Source: Candidatus Krumholzibacteriota bacterium
GTDB lineage: Bacteria; Krumholzibacteriota; Krumholzibacteriia; Krumholzibacteriales; Krumholzibacteriaceae
Assembly (NCBI GenBank): GCA_030630165.1
Contig: DAOVNN010000047.1
Span: forward strand, 1-12,170
Reading direction: 5' to 3'
Length of the DNA: 12,170 nt
This document shows, piece after piece, positions 1 through 7,476 of the stretch (its first letter is position 1; each line of letters starts with the position of its first letter). Both the position numbers and the translations under genes were made by a program. Below the pieces are notes generated by a model. That model saw nothing but the letters and a program-made list of their open reading frames with translations. It searched no databases and was not told the origin of the DNA.

Positions 1-3
1 ATA

Positions 4-9
4 TGTCAA
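4..9 (-). promoter_or_regulatory. possible -35 box for the next minus-strand gene
   Basis: Read on the minus strand this is TTGACA, the consensus sigma70 -35 hexamer, beginning four bases after the purA stop codon. The window ends before any -10 box could be seen. It is reported only because two other minus-strand genes here have a TTGACA box in their promoter, one of them also at the end of the preceding gene. A chance match is quite possible. Confidence 0.25.
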
Positions 10-13
10 CCGT

Positions 14-1297
14 TCAGGCGTCTTCCCTGACTATCGTGCTGCTGCGCTCGGGCCCTGTCGAGATGAACGAAGCGTGGATGCCCAGCCTCTCCTCGAGTGT
101 GCGTACGTAAGCCTTTGCGTTTTCAGGCAGATCCTCGAAATCTCCCCTGCCAAGTTCCTGATCGGGCCATCCAGGCATTTCCTCGTATATCGGCTTGCAG
201 CGGTTTAGCAGATGTACGTTCTGCGGAAAATAACCGATCCTCTCCCCGTCCAGTTCGTAGGCAACGCAGAACCTGATCTTCTCCTGGCCCGAGAGGACAT
301 CGAGCTTGGTCAGGGCGATCTCCTCGAGACCGTTGAGGTTGACGGCATATCTCGCCGCTACGAGATCGAACCAGCCGCAGCGCCTCGGTCGGCCTGTCGT
401 CGTCCCGAACTCGCGGCCCTTGTCTCGAAGACAGTCACCCGTCTCGTCCTCCAGCTCGGTCGGGAACGGTCCGTTTCCGACCCTTGTCGCATACGCTTTG
501 AATATCCCTATTGCCCTGCCGATATCCCTGGGAGCGAGGCCGCTTCCGGAGATCGCCCCTCCGATCGAGCAGTTGCTCGATGTCACATACGGATATGTCC
601 CATGATCTATATCGAGCAGCGTACCCTGAGCACCCTCGAGCATGATGTTCTTCCCATCAGCCTTCCACTTCGTCACCAGCTCCTGCGTATCAATGATCAT
701 CGGGCTGATGAGCTCCTGGATGTTTACGAAATCGGCGGCTATCTTCTTCGCGGAGAGCGGAGGAGCCCCGAAGAGCTCGACGTACCTGTTTCCCCATTCC
801 GTGGATCTCGTGACAAGCTCGTGCAGTTCCTCCTTAGAAAGGAGGAAATCGCTCATTCTCATCCCACGCCTGCTGTGTTTGGAAGAGTAGGCCGGACCGA
901 TCCCCTTGCCCGTGCTTCCGATGTGATTCTTCTTCAACTCGCCTTCCATGAGACTGTCGATGAACTTGTGGTGGGGCATCACGACCTGGGCGGCTGAGCT
1001 GATCAGCAGCCTCCCCGCCACGTCGATGCTTCTTTTCAGCAGCTCTCCGAGTTCATCCCTGAAGGCAAACGGATCGATGACCATTCCGTTTCCCATGACG
1101 GCTGTCACATCTGGATAGAGGATCCCCGAGGGAATCTGGTGGAACTTGAAGGTCCCGTCGTCATTCACAACGGTATGACCGGCGTTCGCTCCGCCCTGGA
1201 AGCGAAGCACAACGTCATGACGGGACATCAGAAAGTCGACGACCTTTGCCTTGCCCTCGTCTCCCCACTGTCCACCCAGGATCACTGTAGCGGGCAT
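14..1297 (-). CDS. purA: adenylosuccinate synthetase PurA
   Basis: Cytosolic enzyme that joins IMP and aspartate using GTP to give adenylosuccinate, the first committed step from IMP to AMP. At 427 residues it is full length for the family. Visible signatures are QWGDEGKAK at residues 10-18 with the catalytic Asp13, NAGHT with His41, GIGPAYSSK followed by HSRR (second family signature), GTTTGRPRR, TKLDVLSG for guanine recognition and STGPER near the C-terminus. The start ATG has an AGGAG Shine-Dalgarno (plus-strand 1305-1309) seven bases upstream. Oddity: the first signature normally reads GDEGKGK, but residue 17 is Ala (codon GCA). An intrinsic terminator lies upstream, so the gene probably has its own promoter rather than depending on read-through. 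Identification is secure. Confidence 0.98.
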   Translation of the reverse strand: MPATVILGGQWGDEGKAKVVDFLMSRHDVVLRFQGGANAGHTVVNDDGTFKFHQIPSGILYPDVTAVMGNGMVIDPFAFRDELGELLKRSIDVAGRLLISSAAQVVMPHHKFIDSLMEGELKKNHIGSTGKGIGPAYSSKHSRRGMRMSDFLLSKEELHELVTRSTEWGNRYVELFGAPPLSAKKIAADFVNIQELISPMIIDTQELVTKWKADGKNIMLEGAQGTLLDIDHGTYPYVTSSNCSIGGAISGSGLAPRDIGRAIGIFKAYATRVGNGPFPTELEDETGDCLRDKGREFGTTTGRPRRCGWFDLVAARYAVNLNGLEEIALTKLDVLSGQEKIRFCVAYELDGERIGYFPQNVHLLNRCKPIYEEMPGWPDQELGRGDFEDLPENAKAYVRTLEERLGIHASFISTGPERSSTIVREDA

Positions 1298-1337
1298 TAT
1301 ATTTCTCCTGTCTATTCAATTCGTGGCATCGACAGTT

Positions 1338-1366
1338 AGTTTATGTAATGAGAAGGATGTCTGCAA
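1338..1366 (-). promoter_or_regulatory. candidate purA promoter
   Basis: On the minus strand TTGCAG (1366-1361) and TAAACT (1343-1338) are separated by 17 bases, giving three and four matches to the sigma70 boxes. Transcription would start near 1331, about 34 bases before the purA ATG. The position just downstream of the terminator at 1391-1412 makes a promoter expected here, but the boxes themselves are weak. Confidence 0.35.
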
Positions 1367-1390
1367 CCGATTTATCCCCCATTCGGGGCA

Positions 1391-1412
1391 TAAAAAAACC
1401 GCCTGCGGCGGT
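1391..1412 (-). terminator. intrinsic terminator after the temptin-like gene
   Basis: Minus-strand RNA reads ACCGCC-GCA-GGCGGU followed by a run of U: a perfect six-pair GC-rich stem, a three-base loop and a T tract (the final stem T plus six more). It begins 23 bases after the stop codon of the small gene at 1436-1864 and separates that transcript from purA. The plus-strand side has no U tract, so it is directional. Confidence 0.92.
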
Positions 1413-1435
1413 AGCGCTGATTATCCTGTTTTTGA

Positions 1436-1864
1436 TTACCTCATCCTGCTGCGCTGGTGATCATTGAAGAGCCTCTTGATGATACCCCAGGACTTCTCAT
1501 CGAGAGAGCTGGGTGAGTCAAGATTATCTCCAGGATTGCTACGCTCGATGGTGATGCTCGAGGTGCCGTCGCCATCTTCGTCGCCGAGCTCAAACCCGTT
1601 GGAGAACGTGTCCCCATCCGAATCTTTTGCAGCAAGTACACTGTCCCACTTGTCTCCGTTGGCGTGGAAGTCGCTGCCGAAAGCATTGAGAGGAGCGTTG
1701 CCATTGACCGGTTCGGCCACAGTATGACACAAAGCGCACTGATAGCGTTCATATACGGGGAGTTTTGACATGAAGGTCTCACTACTCAGAAGCGCGCCCG
1801 AGGCGAATGCCAAGATGCACACTGCTAGCACGATGAGACCGCGACGCTTTAGCTCAGGACTCAA
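1436..1864 (-). CDS. small exported protein with CxxCH haem motif and temptin-like calcium-binding segment
   Basis: A 142-residue protein of unassigned function. Residues 6-8 (KRR) and the hydrophobic stretch 9-26 form a signal peptide or membrane anchor, so the rest should lie outside the cytoplasm. CALCH at residues 43-47 is a single c-type haem attachment motif. Residues 58-69 (PLNAFGSDFHAN) and the following W73, then DSDGD-x3-NGFELGD from residue 81, match the pattern seen in temptin and thrombospondin-type-3 proteins: closely spaced Asp residues D81, D83, D85 and E92, then D96, D98, D100, suited to binding calcium. The start is TTG at 1864, chosen because AAGGAGGT (1869-1876), a full match to the 16S tail, sits four bases upstream. 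A perfect promoter precedes it and a terminator follows it, so it is probably monocistronic. A monohaem cytochrome role is inferred from one motif only; it could instead be a structural calcium-binding protein. Confidence 0.82.
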   Translation of the reverse strand: MSPELKRRGLIVLAVCILAFASGALLSSETFMSKLPVYERYQCALCHTVAEPVNGNAPLNAFGSDFHANGDKWDSVLAAKDSDGDTFSNGFELGDEDGDGTSSITIERSNPGDNLDSPSSLDEKSWGIIKRLFNDHQRSRMR

Positions 1865-1868
1865 ACGT

Positions 1869-1876
1869 ACCTCCTT
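1869..1876 (-). promoter_or_regulatory. strong Shine-Dalgarno that fixes a TTG start
   Basis: AAGGAGGT on the minus strand, an unusually complete match to the anti-Shine-Dalgarno, lies four bases before TTG at 1864. No in-frame ATG precedes the signal-like N-terminus, so this site decides the start. With the predicted transcript start near 1880, it would lie almost at the 5' end of the message. Confidence 0.85.
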
Positions 1877-1886
1877 ATCTGTAGAA

Positions 1887-1915
1887 ATTATAGCAGTGAT
1901 AGGCGATTATGTCAA
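1887..1915 (-). promoter_or_regulatory. perfect-consensus sigma70 promoter
   Basis: On the minus strand TTGACA (1915-1910), a 17-base spacer and TATAAT (1892-1887): all twelve consensus positions match and the spacer is optimal. The -35 box is formed by the last two sense codons (TTG ACA, Leu-Thr) of the upstream aminotransferase gene, and the spacer begins with that gene's TAA stop. The predicted start, near 1880, leaves a leader of only about 16 bases to the TTG start. It suggests strong constitutive expression of the small exported protein. No operator is obvious around it. Confidence 0.92.
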
Positions 1916-3055
1916 GTAGGACTCAAAGAGAGGTGGCAGATTTCTAACCGGCTCAAGATGGGTCAGAGCCTTTTCAATGCTACCGGATCCAAAAATATCA
2001 GCAAGACCAGTCACAAATCTTTCGAGTATCAGGCCGCTGTAGATCCCGGGGAACCCGGTCCTGACTATCCTTCCGGCCATTTCGTCCTGACCTCCGGCGA
2101 TGATGATTCCGTGCTTTTCTTCGAGGAATCTTATAATCGATTCACATGATGCACCTTCCGGAGGAAGATAGGCCTGGACCGAACTCGACGGAGAATCGGG
2201 AAACGATCTCATTCCGAGCTCTTCGACTGCCCCTGAAAGAGCCGTTGAAGAGGTCCTGTGCCTCTCGAGTACGGCATCGATCCCCTGGGCGCGGATACTT
2301 TCCAGAGAGCTGTGCAGCACCTGTACCGAATGTACCGCCGGCGTGAACGGGGTATCCCCTGTTTTCATCCCTTCGCTGTACCTTTCAAAGGAAAAATAGA
2401 AACCAGGCCGGGGATTCTTCACGGCTGCTTCCATCGCCCTCGGGCCTGCTATGACGAAACTCACTCCCGCCGGAGCGGCAAGGGCCTTCTGACCGGCTCC
2501 GGCCAGGATATCGATCCCCCATTCATCCATCAGGATCCTCTCCGATCCCGCTGAGGCTATGGCGTCAAGGGCGATCAACGCCCTGTTGTCAGGAAGAGCC
2601 GAGACGACCTCTTCGACATCGAGCCGCAGGCCGGTCGAGGATTCTACGTGGGTCAGAGCGATCAGGTCAGGCGAAAACTCCGTGACTCGCTCAGCAATGC
2701 GTGCCTGATCCACCCTCCCCCCCATCGGGAACTGAAGGATATCCACTTCGCATTCGAACGCACGACCTATCTCTGCCCATCTTCGCCCGAATTTGCCTCC
2801 TTCGACCACAAGGATCCTGGCGCCAGGATGTGCCGCATTGGCGATAACCGCCTCCATCGCGCCGCTTCCTGAAGCGGCAAACAGAAATGCCGAGTCCTCC
2901 GTGCCGCACAGATCTCCGAGCATCCGGCCGGAATCAATAACCATATCGCGGAATCGGCCAGTCCTGTGATGCATCGGGGGCAGCGCGGCGAATCGCCGCG
3001 GATCGATGTGTACCGGGCCCGGCGTAAGCAGTATCAGATCCTCTCTTCGATCCAC
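1907..3055 (-). CDS. class V PLP-dependent aminotransferase (alanine-glyoxylate / serine-pyruvate type)
   Basis: A 382-residue cytosolic fold-type I PLP enzyme, close to the usual family length. It opens with LTPGPV at residues 10-15, typical of the alanine-glyoxylate, serine-pyruvate and phosphonate aminotransferase group. Residues 61-69 (ASGSGAMEA) form the phosphate-binding turn, THVESSTG at 135-142 is the substrate/cofactor strand, D164 in LDAIASAG should contact the pyridine nitrogen, and K190 in GAGQKALAAPAG is the Schiff-base lysine. The C-terminal domain has GGQDEMAGRIVRTG with the expected Arg. The exact amino donor cannot be read from sequence; relatives often serve serine/glycine metabolism. 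The start is GTG at 3055, inside the last 22 bases of engB, with only a weak AAGGA upstream, so translational coupling to engB is likely. The next gene's -35 box lies inside its last codons. Confidence 0.9.
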   Translation of the reverse strand: MDRREDLILLTPGPVHIDPRRFAALPPMHHRTGRFRDMVIDSGRMLGDLCGTEDSAFLFAASGSGAMEAVIANAAHPGARILVVEGGKFGRRWAEIGRAFECEVDILQFPMGGRVDQARIAERVTEFSPDLIALTHVESSTGLRLDVEEVVSALPDNRALIALDAIASAGSERILMDEWGIDILAGAGQKALAAPAGVSFVIAGPRAMEAAVKNPRPGFYFSFERYSEGMKTGDTPFTPAVHSVQVLHSSLESIRAQGIDAVLERHRTSSTALSGAVEELGMRSFPDSPSSSVQAYLPPEGASCESIIRFLEEKHGIIIAGGQDEMAGRIVRTGFPGIYSGLILERFVTGLADIFGSGSIEKALTHLEPVRNLPPLFESYLT

Positions 3056-3657
3056 TTCCAGATCTCGTCCTTTCCCTCTCGTGTGACGGCTGAGGAGAAT
3101 ACATAAGGCACCTCGAACGGCTCGCCGTCTTCATCCGTTTCCCCGACAGGCCCTATGCTTATTCCAGAGAAATACGATCTCAGGGCGGCGACCTTTTTAC
3201 CCCTCTGAGATCTCTTTACCTTGTCCACCTTGGTAAGGACGATAAGAAAATCCAGCTCGGCGTCGATCAGCTTCTGGAACATCATCAGGTCGTCCCTGGT
3301 CGGATCGTGCCTTGCATCGATCAGCTGCACCACTCCTGACAGCACTTCCCTGTTCCTGAGATAACCGGTGATGATCCTCTGCCAGCTGCCTCGCTCCAGC
3401 TTCGAGACTTTCGCGTATCCATATCCAGGAAGGTCGACGAGATAGAAGCTTTCATTTATAACAAAGAAATTCACGGTCCTTGTCTTGCCCGGTGCCCGGC
3501 TGACACGAGCGAGGTTCTTCCTGTTGAAAAGGGTGTTGAGCAGGGAAGATTTGCCGACGTTTGAGCGGCCGGCTACCGCCACCTCGGTCATCCCGGAGGT
3601 GGGGAATTTCGTATGATCGAGAACAGTGGTTTCCAGCTCAAGCGACTTGATCTTCAT
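3034..3657 (-). CDS. engB: ribosome-assembly GTPase EngB/YsxC/YihA
   Basis: Small TRAFAC-class GTPase needed for late assembly of the 50S subunit. From the chosen start it has 207 residues, normal for EngB. All G motifs are visible: GRSNVGKSS at 30-38 (G1), the G2 region GKTRTVNFF from residue 57, DLPGYGYAK from 75 (G3), TKVD at 142-145 (G4) and SSAV near residue 185 (G5). An in-frame GTG at 3666 exists, but the GGGAG site lies almost on top of it; for ATG 3657 the same site is eight bases upstream, and MKIKS is a typical EngB N-terminus. It lies 81 bases downstream of lon and overlaps the following aminotransferase gene by 22 bases. Coupling with lon and clpX is common in bacteria. Identification is secure. 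Confidence 0.96.
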   Translation of the reverse strand: MKIKSLELETTVLDHTKFPTSGMTEVAVAGRSNVGKSSLLNTLFNRKNLARVSRAPGKTRTVNFFVINESFYLVDLPGYGYAKVSKLERGSWQRIITGYLRNREVLSGVVQLIDARHDPTRDDLMMFQKLIDAELDFLIVLTKVDKVKRSQRGKKVAALRSYFSGISIGPVGETDEDGEPFEVPYVFSSAVTREGKDEIWKWIEERI

Positions 3658-3738
3658 CGAACACACTCCCGGCGAAGAAATATCATCCTGTCAGCTGATA
3701 TTAATGGAGATCCTCGCAGGATGGAACCGGAGAATCGA

Positions 3739-6141
3739 TCAGTTCGCCCGCTTCGGCTGGGAATCGTTGAAGAAGCCGCCTATCTTGGTGCGATGCCTTA
3801 CGCCCCATTCGAGCTGCTTTGAGAGCGCATTCATCAGGACATCGTCTATGTTGTCGACAACGATGATCTTCATCTTCTTCTTCACCTCGTCGGGAAGCTC
3901 CTTGATGTGCTTCTCGTTTCCCCTGGGAAGCAGGATAGTCTTCACTCCAGCCCTCAGCGCGGCGACAGACTTCTCGTTGATCCCGCCGATCGGCAGCACC
4001 TTGCCGCGAAGGGTCAACTCACCCGTCATCGCGACGTCCCTTTTGATCGGGATGTCGAAGAAGGCCGAAACGAGAGCGGTGCCGATCGCTATACCGGCGC
4101 TCGGCCCGTCCTTCGGAATCGCACCCTCGGGAACGTGCACATGGACATCGACCTTAGAGAATATGTCGTTCTCGAGATTGAGCATCCTCGACTTGTTTCT
4201 CGCATAGCTCATCGCTATCCTCGCAGACTCCTGCATAACATCGCCCAGCTGGCCGGTCAGTATCAGCTCGCCCTTGCCGGGCATCAGGGTCACCTCGATG
4301 TTGAGGATCTCTCCTCCCGCCTCGGTCCAGGCGAGTCCCGTGGCCACACCGACTGCGAGCTTCGTATCGATCTCGCTCTCGCTGAACTTCGGGATGCCGA
4401 GGTAAGCCTCGATATTCTTCTTCGTGATCCGTATCTTCCCGCTCTTCTCCTCGGAGGCGAGTTTCTTGGCGACCTTCCTGCAGATCGAAGCGAGCTCTCT
4501 TTCGAGGTTTCTCACACCGGACTCGCGGGTGTAATGCCTTACGACATCCCTCATCGTAGCCTCGGATATCGTAAGCAGATCGGGCTTTATCCCGTGCTGC
4601 TCCATCTGCTTGGGCAGGAGGAACTTCTGGGCGATCTTGATCTTCTCATGAAGCAGGTACCCGGGCAGACGGATGATCTCCATCCTGTCCTGAAGTGCGG
4701 GCGGAATGGAGTAGATCACGTTCGCGGTCGTGATGAACATCACTTCGCTGACGTCAAAATCCACCTCGAGGTAGTTGTCGCTGAAATGCTTGTTCTGCTC
4801 CGGATCGAGCACCTCGAGCAGCGCTGACGAGGGATCGCCTCTGAAATCGCTGCTGAGCTTATCGATCTCGTCGAGCAGGAATACCGGATTGCGCGAACCG
4901 GCCTTCTTGAGGCCCTGGATGATGCGGCCCGGCATCGATCCAATATAGGTCCTCCTGTGTCCCCTGATCTCCGCCTCGTCTCTCGTACCGCCGAGAGAGA
5001 CACGCACGAACTTCCTTCCCGTCGCATCGGCGATGGAACGTCCAAGCGAAGTCTTGCCGACCCCGGGAGGGCCGACGAAACAGAGGATCGGGCCCTTGAG
5101 TTTTCCGGCCAGTTTTACGACCGACAGGAACTCAAGGATCCTTTCCTTAACCTTATCCAGACCGTAGTGGTCGTTGTCGAGTCTCTTCTTGACATCATTG
5201 ATATCGAGGTTGTCTTTCGTCCGCTTCTTCCACGGCAGAGCGACCAGTGTATCGATGTAGTTACGTACCACAGTCGCCTCGGGACTCATCATCGACATCA
5301 TCCGGAGTCTTTCGAGCTCTTTCCAGACGATCTTCTGGGCTTCCTTCGACATCCGCGCACGCTTGATCTTCTTCTCGAGATCCTCGAACATGTCGGCTTC
5401 GTCGCCGTGTCCGAGTTCACTGCGGATCGCCCTCATCTTCTCGTGAAGGAAGAGTTCCTTCTGGTTCTTCGTCACCTGGCTTGTGACCTTATCGTCTATG
5501 TTCTTCTCGAGCCTGAGCATCTCGAGCTCCTCGAGCAGAATACGGCTTATCAGCAGCAGCCGCTCTTCGAGACCTACCGTCTCGAGCAGATCCTGTTTTA
5601 TCTCGTTTCTTACCTGAAGGTGCGCGGCGACCGAGTCCGCCAGAGTCGACCGGTCCTCGAGAGCCTGCAGCGAGAGCATGACCTCGTTGGGGATCCTCTG
5701 GTTGAGCTTCACATACTCCTCAAACTGAGCCTCGACCTTGCGCGAGATCGCCTCGACCTCTTTGGTCATCCCCTCGACCGTATCGATGGGCTCTACTCTG
5801 GCGCCGAGGTAGTTGTCCATCTCGACGTACTCGTCGATCTTGACCCTGCTGATCCCCTCGAGCATTATCTTCAGGGTTCCATCGGGCAACCTCAGGAATA
5901 TGCCTATCCGTACGATAGTGCCCACCGGAAACAGACCATCTGCTCCGGGCTCGTTATCCGACGGATCCTTCTGCGTCACGACGAGAAGGATCTTATCGGT
6001 CTCGATTGCCCTTTCCACGGCGTTTATCGACGGCTGCCTGCCAACGAGTATGGCTGTCGTCGTGGAGGGAAATACCACGACGTCCCTGAGAGGAACCATC
6101 GGCAGGATGGTATCGGGCGTATGCTTGATGCTCTCGTCCAT
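3739..6141 (-). CDS. lon: ATP-dependent serine protease Lon (LonA type)
   Basis: Cytosolic AAA+ protease that degrades misfolded and short-lived regulatory proteins. With ATG 6141 it is 800 residues, normal for LonA. It begins with the LAN substrate-binding domain (LPMVPLRDVVVFP from residue 13), followed by a long helical region to about 300, then AAA+: Walker A GPPGVGKT at 357-364 and Walker B LLDEIDK at 422-428. The C-terminal peptidase domain has PKDGPSAG with catalytic Ser681 and GGINEK with catalytic Lys724; the 43-residue spacing matches E. coli Ser679/Lys722. An upstream in-frame TTG at 6183 would add 14 non-conserved residues; the ATG is preferred although its GGAG site is a long 13 bases away. 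It follows clpX by 57 bases. Highly charged, Leu-Glu-rich helices produce many CTC-GAG codon pairs. Confidence 0.98.
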   Translation of the reverse strand: MDESIKHTPDTILPMVPLRDVVVFPSTTTAILVGRQPSINAVERAIETDKILLVVTQKDPSDNEPGADGLFPVGTIVRIGIFLRLPDGTLKIMLEGISRVKIDEYVEMDNYLGARVEPIDTVEGMTKEVEAISRKVEAQFEEYVKLNQRIPNEVMLSLQALEDRSTLADSVAAHLQVRNEIKQDLLETVGLEERLLLISRILLEELEMLRLEKNIDDKVTSQVTKNQKELFLHEKMRAIRSELGHGDEADMFEDLEKKIKRARMSKEAQKIVWKELERLRMMSMMSPEATVVRNYIDTLVALPWKKRTKDNLDINDVKKRLDNDHYGLDKVKERILEFLSVVKLAGKLKGPILCFVGPPGVGKTSLGRSIADATGRKFVRVSLGGTRDEAEIRGHRRTYIGSMPGRIIQGLKKAGSRNPVFLLDEIDKLSSDFRGDPSSALLEVLDPEQNKHFSDNYLEVDFDVSEVMFITTANVIYSIPPALQDRMEIIRLPGYLLHEKIKIAQKFLLPKQMEQHGIKPDLLTISEATMRDVVRHYTRESGVRNLERELASICRKVAKKLASEEKSGKIRITKKNIEAYLGIPKFSESEIDTKLAVGVATGLAWTEAGGEILNIEVTLMPGKGELILTGQLGDVMQESARIAMSYARNKSRMLNLENDIFSKVDVHVHVPEGAIPKDGPSAGIAIGTALVSAFFDIPIKRDVAMTGELTLRGKVLPIGGINEKSVAALRAGVKTILLPRGNEKHIKELPDEVKKKMKIIVVDNIDDVLMNALSKQLEWGVRHRTKIGGFFNDSQPKRAN

Positions 6142-6198
6142 GCTGTTCACTATACTCCAATAAGTGGGAAGATGCTGGATCAACGTGCCGACGCTGTC

Positions 6199-7449
6199 CT
6201 ATGCTCTTTTCTGGTGTTCTTTCTCGAGAAAGACTTCCGGCTCGTCCCTGTTAATTATGGTTTCTTCTTTGATAAGTATCTTGCTGACATCCGGCCTTGA
6301 GGGAATGTCGTACATTATCGTCAGCATGGTACCCTCAAGGATGGCTCTGAGTCCCCTCGCCCCCGTCTTCCGCTCCATAGCGAGTTTCGCTATAGCCTTC
6401 AGCGCACCGGGGGTGAACTCGAGTTCCACGTCCTCCATGTCGAAGAGCTTCTTGTATTGTTTCACCAGCGCGCTCTTCGGCTTGAGCATTATGTCTATCA
6501 GGGCCTGCTCGTCGAGTTCCTGCAACGGAGCTATGATCGGCATCCTGCCTACCAGCTCCGGGATCAGCCCGTACTTGATGAGGTCCTCTGGCTGAGTAAG
6601 TTTCATTATCTCGTTCAGTTCATTCCGATAATCAGGTCCACGGTCGGCGCCGAAACCGACTACCTTGCGGCCGATCCTCTTTTGAACGATCTCCTCGAGA
6701 CCCTGAAACGCACCTCCGCAGATGAAGAGGATATTCTTCGTGTCCACTTCGATAAACTTCTGCTGTGGATGCTTTCGTCCACCCTGCGGCGGAACATTGG
6801 CCACCGTTCCCTCGAGTATCTTCAGAAGTGCCTGCTGGACACCCTCACCCGATACATCTCTTGTGATCGAAGGATTCTCGCTCTTGCGGGCGATCTTGTC
6901 GAGCTCGTCTATGTATATTATGCCCCGCTCAGCCCATGCAAGGTTGTAGTCGGCATTCTGAAGCAGCCGCACGAGGATATTCTCCACGTCTTCTCCGACA
7001 TATCCGGCTTCGGTAAGACTGGTAGCGTCTGCTATGGCGAACGGTACCTTGAGGAAACGCGCGAGAGTCTGGGCAAGTAGCGTCTTCCCCACTCCTGTCG
7101 GACCGAGCATCAGGATGTTGCTCTTGTCTATCTCGATGTCGTCGGTGCTTCTCTCATGCCTGATCCTCTTGTAATGATTGTATACGGCGACAGACAGTGT
7201 GACCTTCGCCAGGTCCTGCCCGATCACGTAATTGTCGAGGTATTCCCTTATCTCTTTCGGCTTGGGGAACTGATCGTCATCGAACATCACGGAGCCGGCC
7301 ATCTCCTCCTCGATGATCTCATTACAGAGGCGGATGCACTCGTTGCAGATATAGACACTGGGCCCTGAGACCAGCTTGGCGACCTCATCCTGGCCCCGTC
7401 CGCAAAAGGAGCATTTTATTGCTCTCGGCGACTGTGATTTTTTCTTCAT
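6199..7449 (-). CDS. clpX: ClpX, ATP-binding unfoldase subunit of ClpXP
   Basis: AAA+ unfoldase that recognises tagged substrates and feeds them to ClpP. It has 416 residues, typical length. The N-terminal zinc-binding domain has C13, C16, C35 and C38. Then come Walker A GPTGVGKT (116-123), pore-1 loop GYVGED (149-154), Walker B IIYIDELDK (177-185), pore-2 loop RKHP (225-228), the ClpP-docking loop with VGF at 264-266, and the sensor-2 motif GARGLR. The docking tripeptide is IGF in E. coli; Val replaces Ile here, a conservative change. The gene lies 27 bases after clpP with GGGAAGG upstream of the ATG, and is followed by lon, so it belongs to the proteostasis run. Identification is secure. 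Confidence 0.98.
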   Translation of the reverse strand: MKKKSQSPRAIKCSFCGRGQDEVAKLVSGPSVYICNECIRLCNEIIEEEMAGSVMFDDDQFPKPKEIREYLDNYVIGQDLAKVTLSVAVYNHYKRIRHERSTDDIEIDKSNILMLGPTGVGKTLLAQTLARFLKVPFAIADATSLTEAGYVGEDVENILVRLLQNADYNLAWAERGIIYIDELDKIARKSENPSITRDVSGEGVQQALLKILEGTVANVPPQGGRKHPQQKFIEVDTKNILFICGGAFQGLEEIVQKRIGRKVVGFGADRGPDYRNELNEIMKLTQPEDLIKYGLIPELVGRMPIIAPLQELDEQALIDIMLKPKSALVKQYKKLFDMEDVELEFTPGALKAIAKLAMERKTGARGLRAILEGTMLTIMYDIPSRPDVSKILIKEETIINRDEPEVFLEKEHQKRA

Positions 7450-7476
7450 CGGGTCTATGACCTTCCCGCCGGCCTG

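Noticed and set aside
212..997. A 261-codon plus-strand open frame opposite purA
   Set aside because: Fully inside purA, which is complete and conserved; the frame has no family features.
1376..1388. CCCC-ATTC-GGGG hairpin near the terminator
   Set aside because: Four pairs and no T tract after it on either useful strand; it may be chance beside the real terminator at 1391-1412.
3710..3722. Inverted repeat ATCCT-CGC-AGGAT between lon and engB as a terminator
   Set aside because: The stem is only five pairs and no T tract follows on the minus strand, so termination between lon and engB is not supported.
3907..4827. A 306-codon plus-strand open frame opposite the C-terminal half of lon
   Set aside because: Same reason: an antisense shadow of conserved AAA+ and peptidase sequence, with no recognisable product.
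4957..6300. A 447-codon plus-strand open frame opposite lon
   Set aside because: It lies antisense to lon, whose domains and catalytic residues are all present. The translation resembles no family, and such long shadow frames are expected in GC-rich genes with biased third positions.
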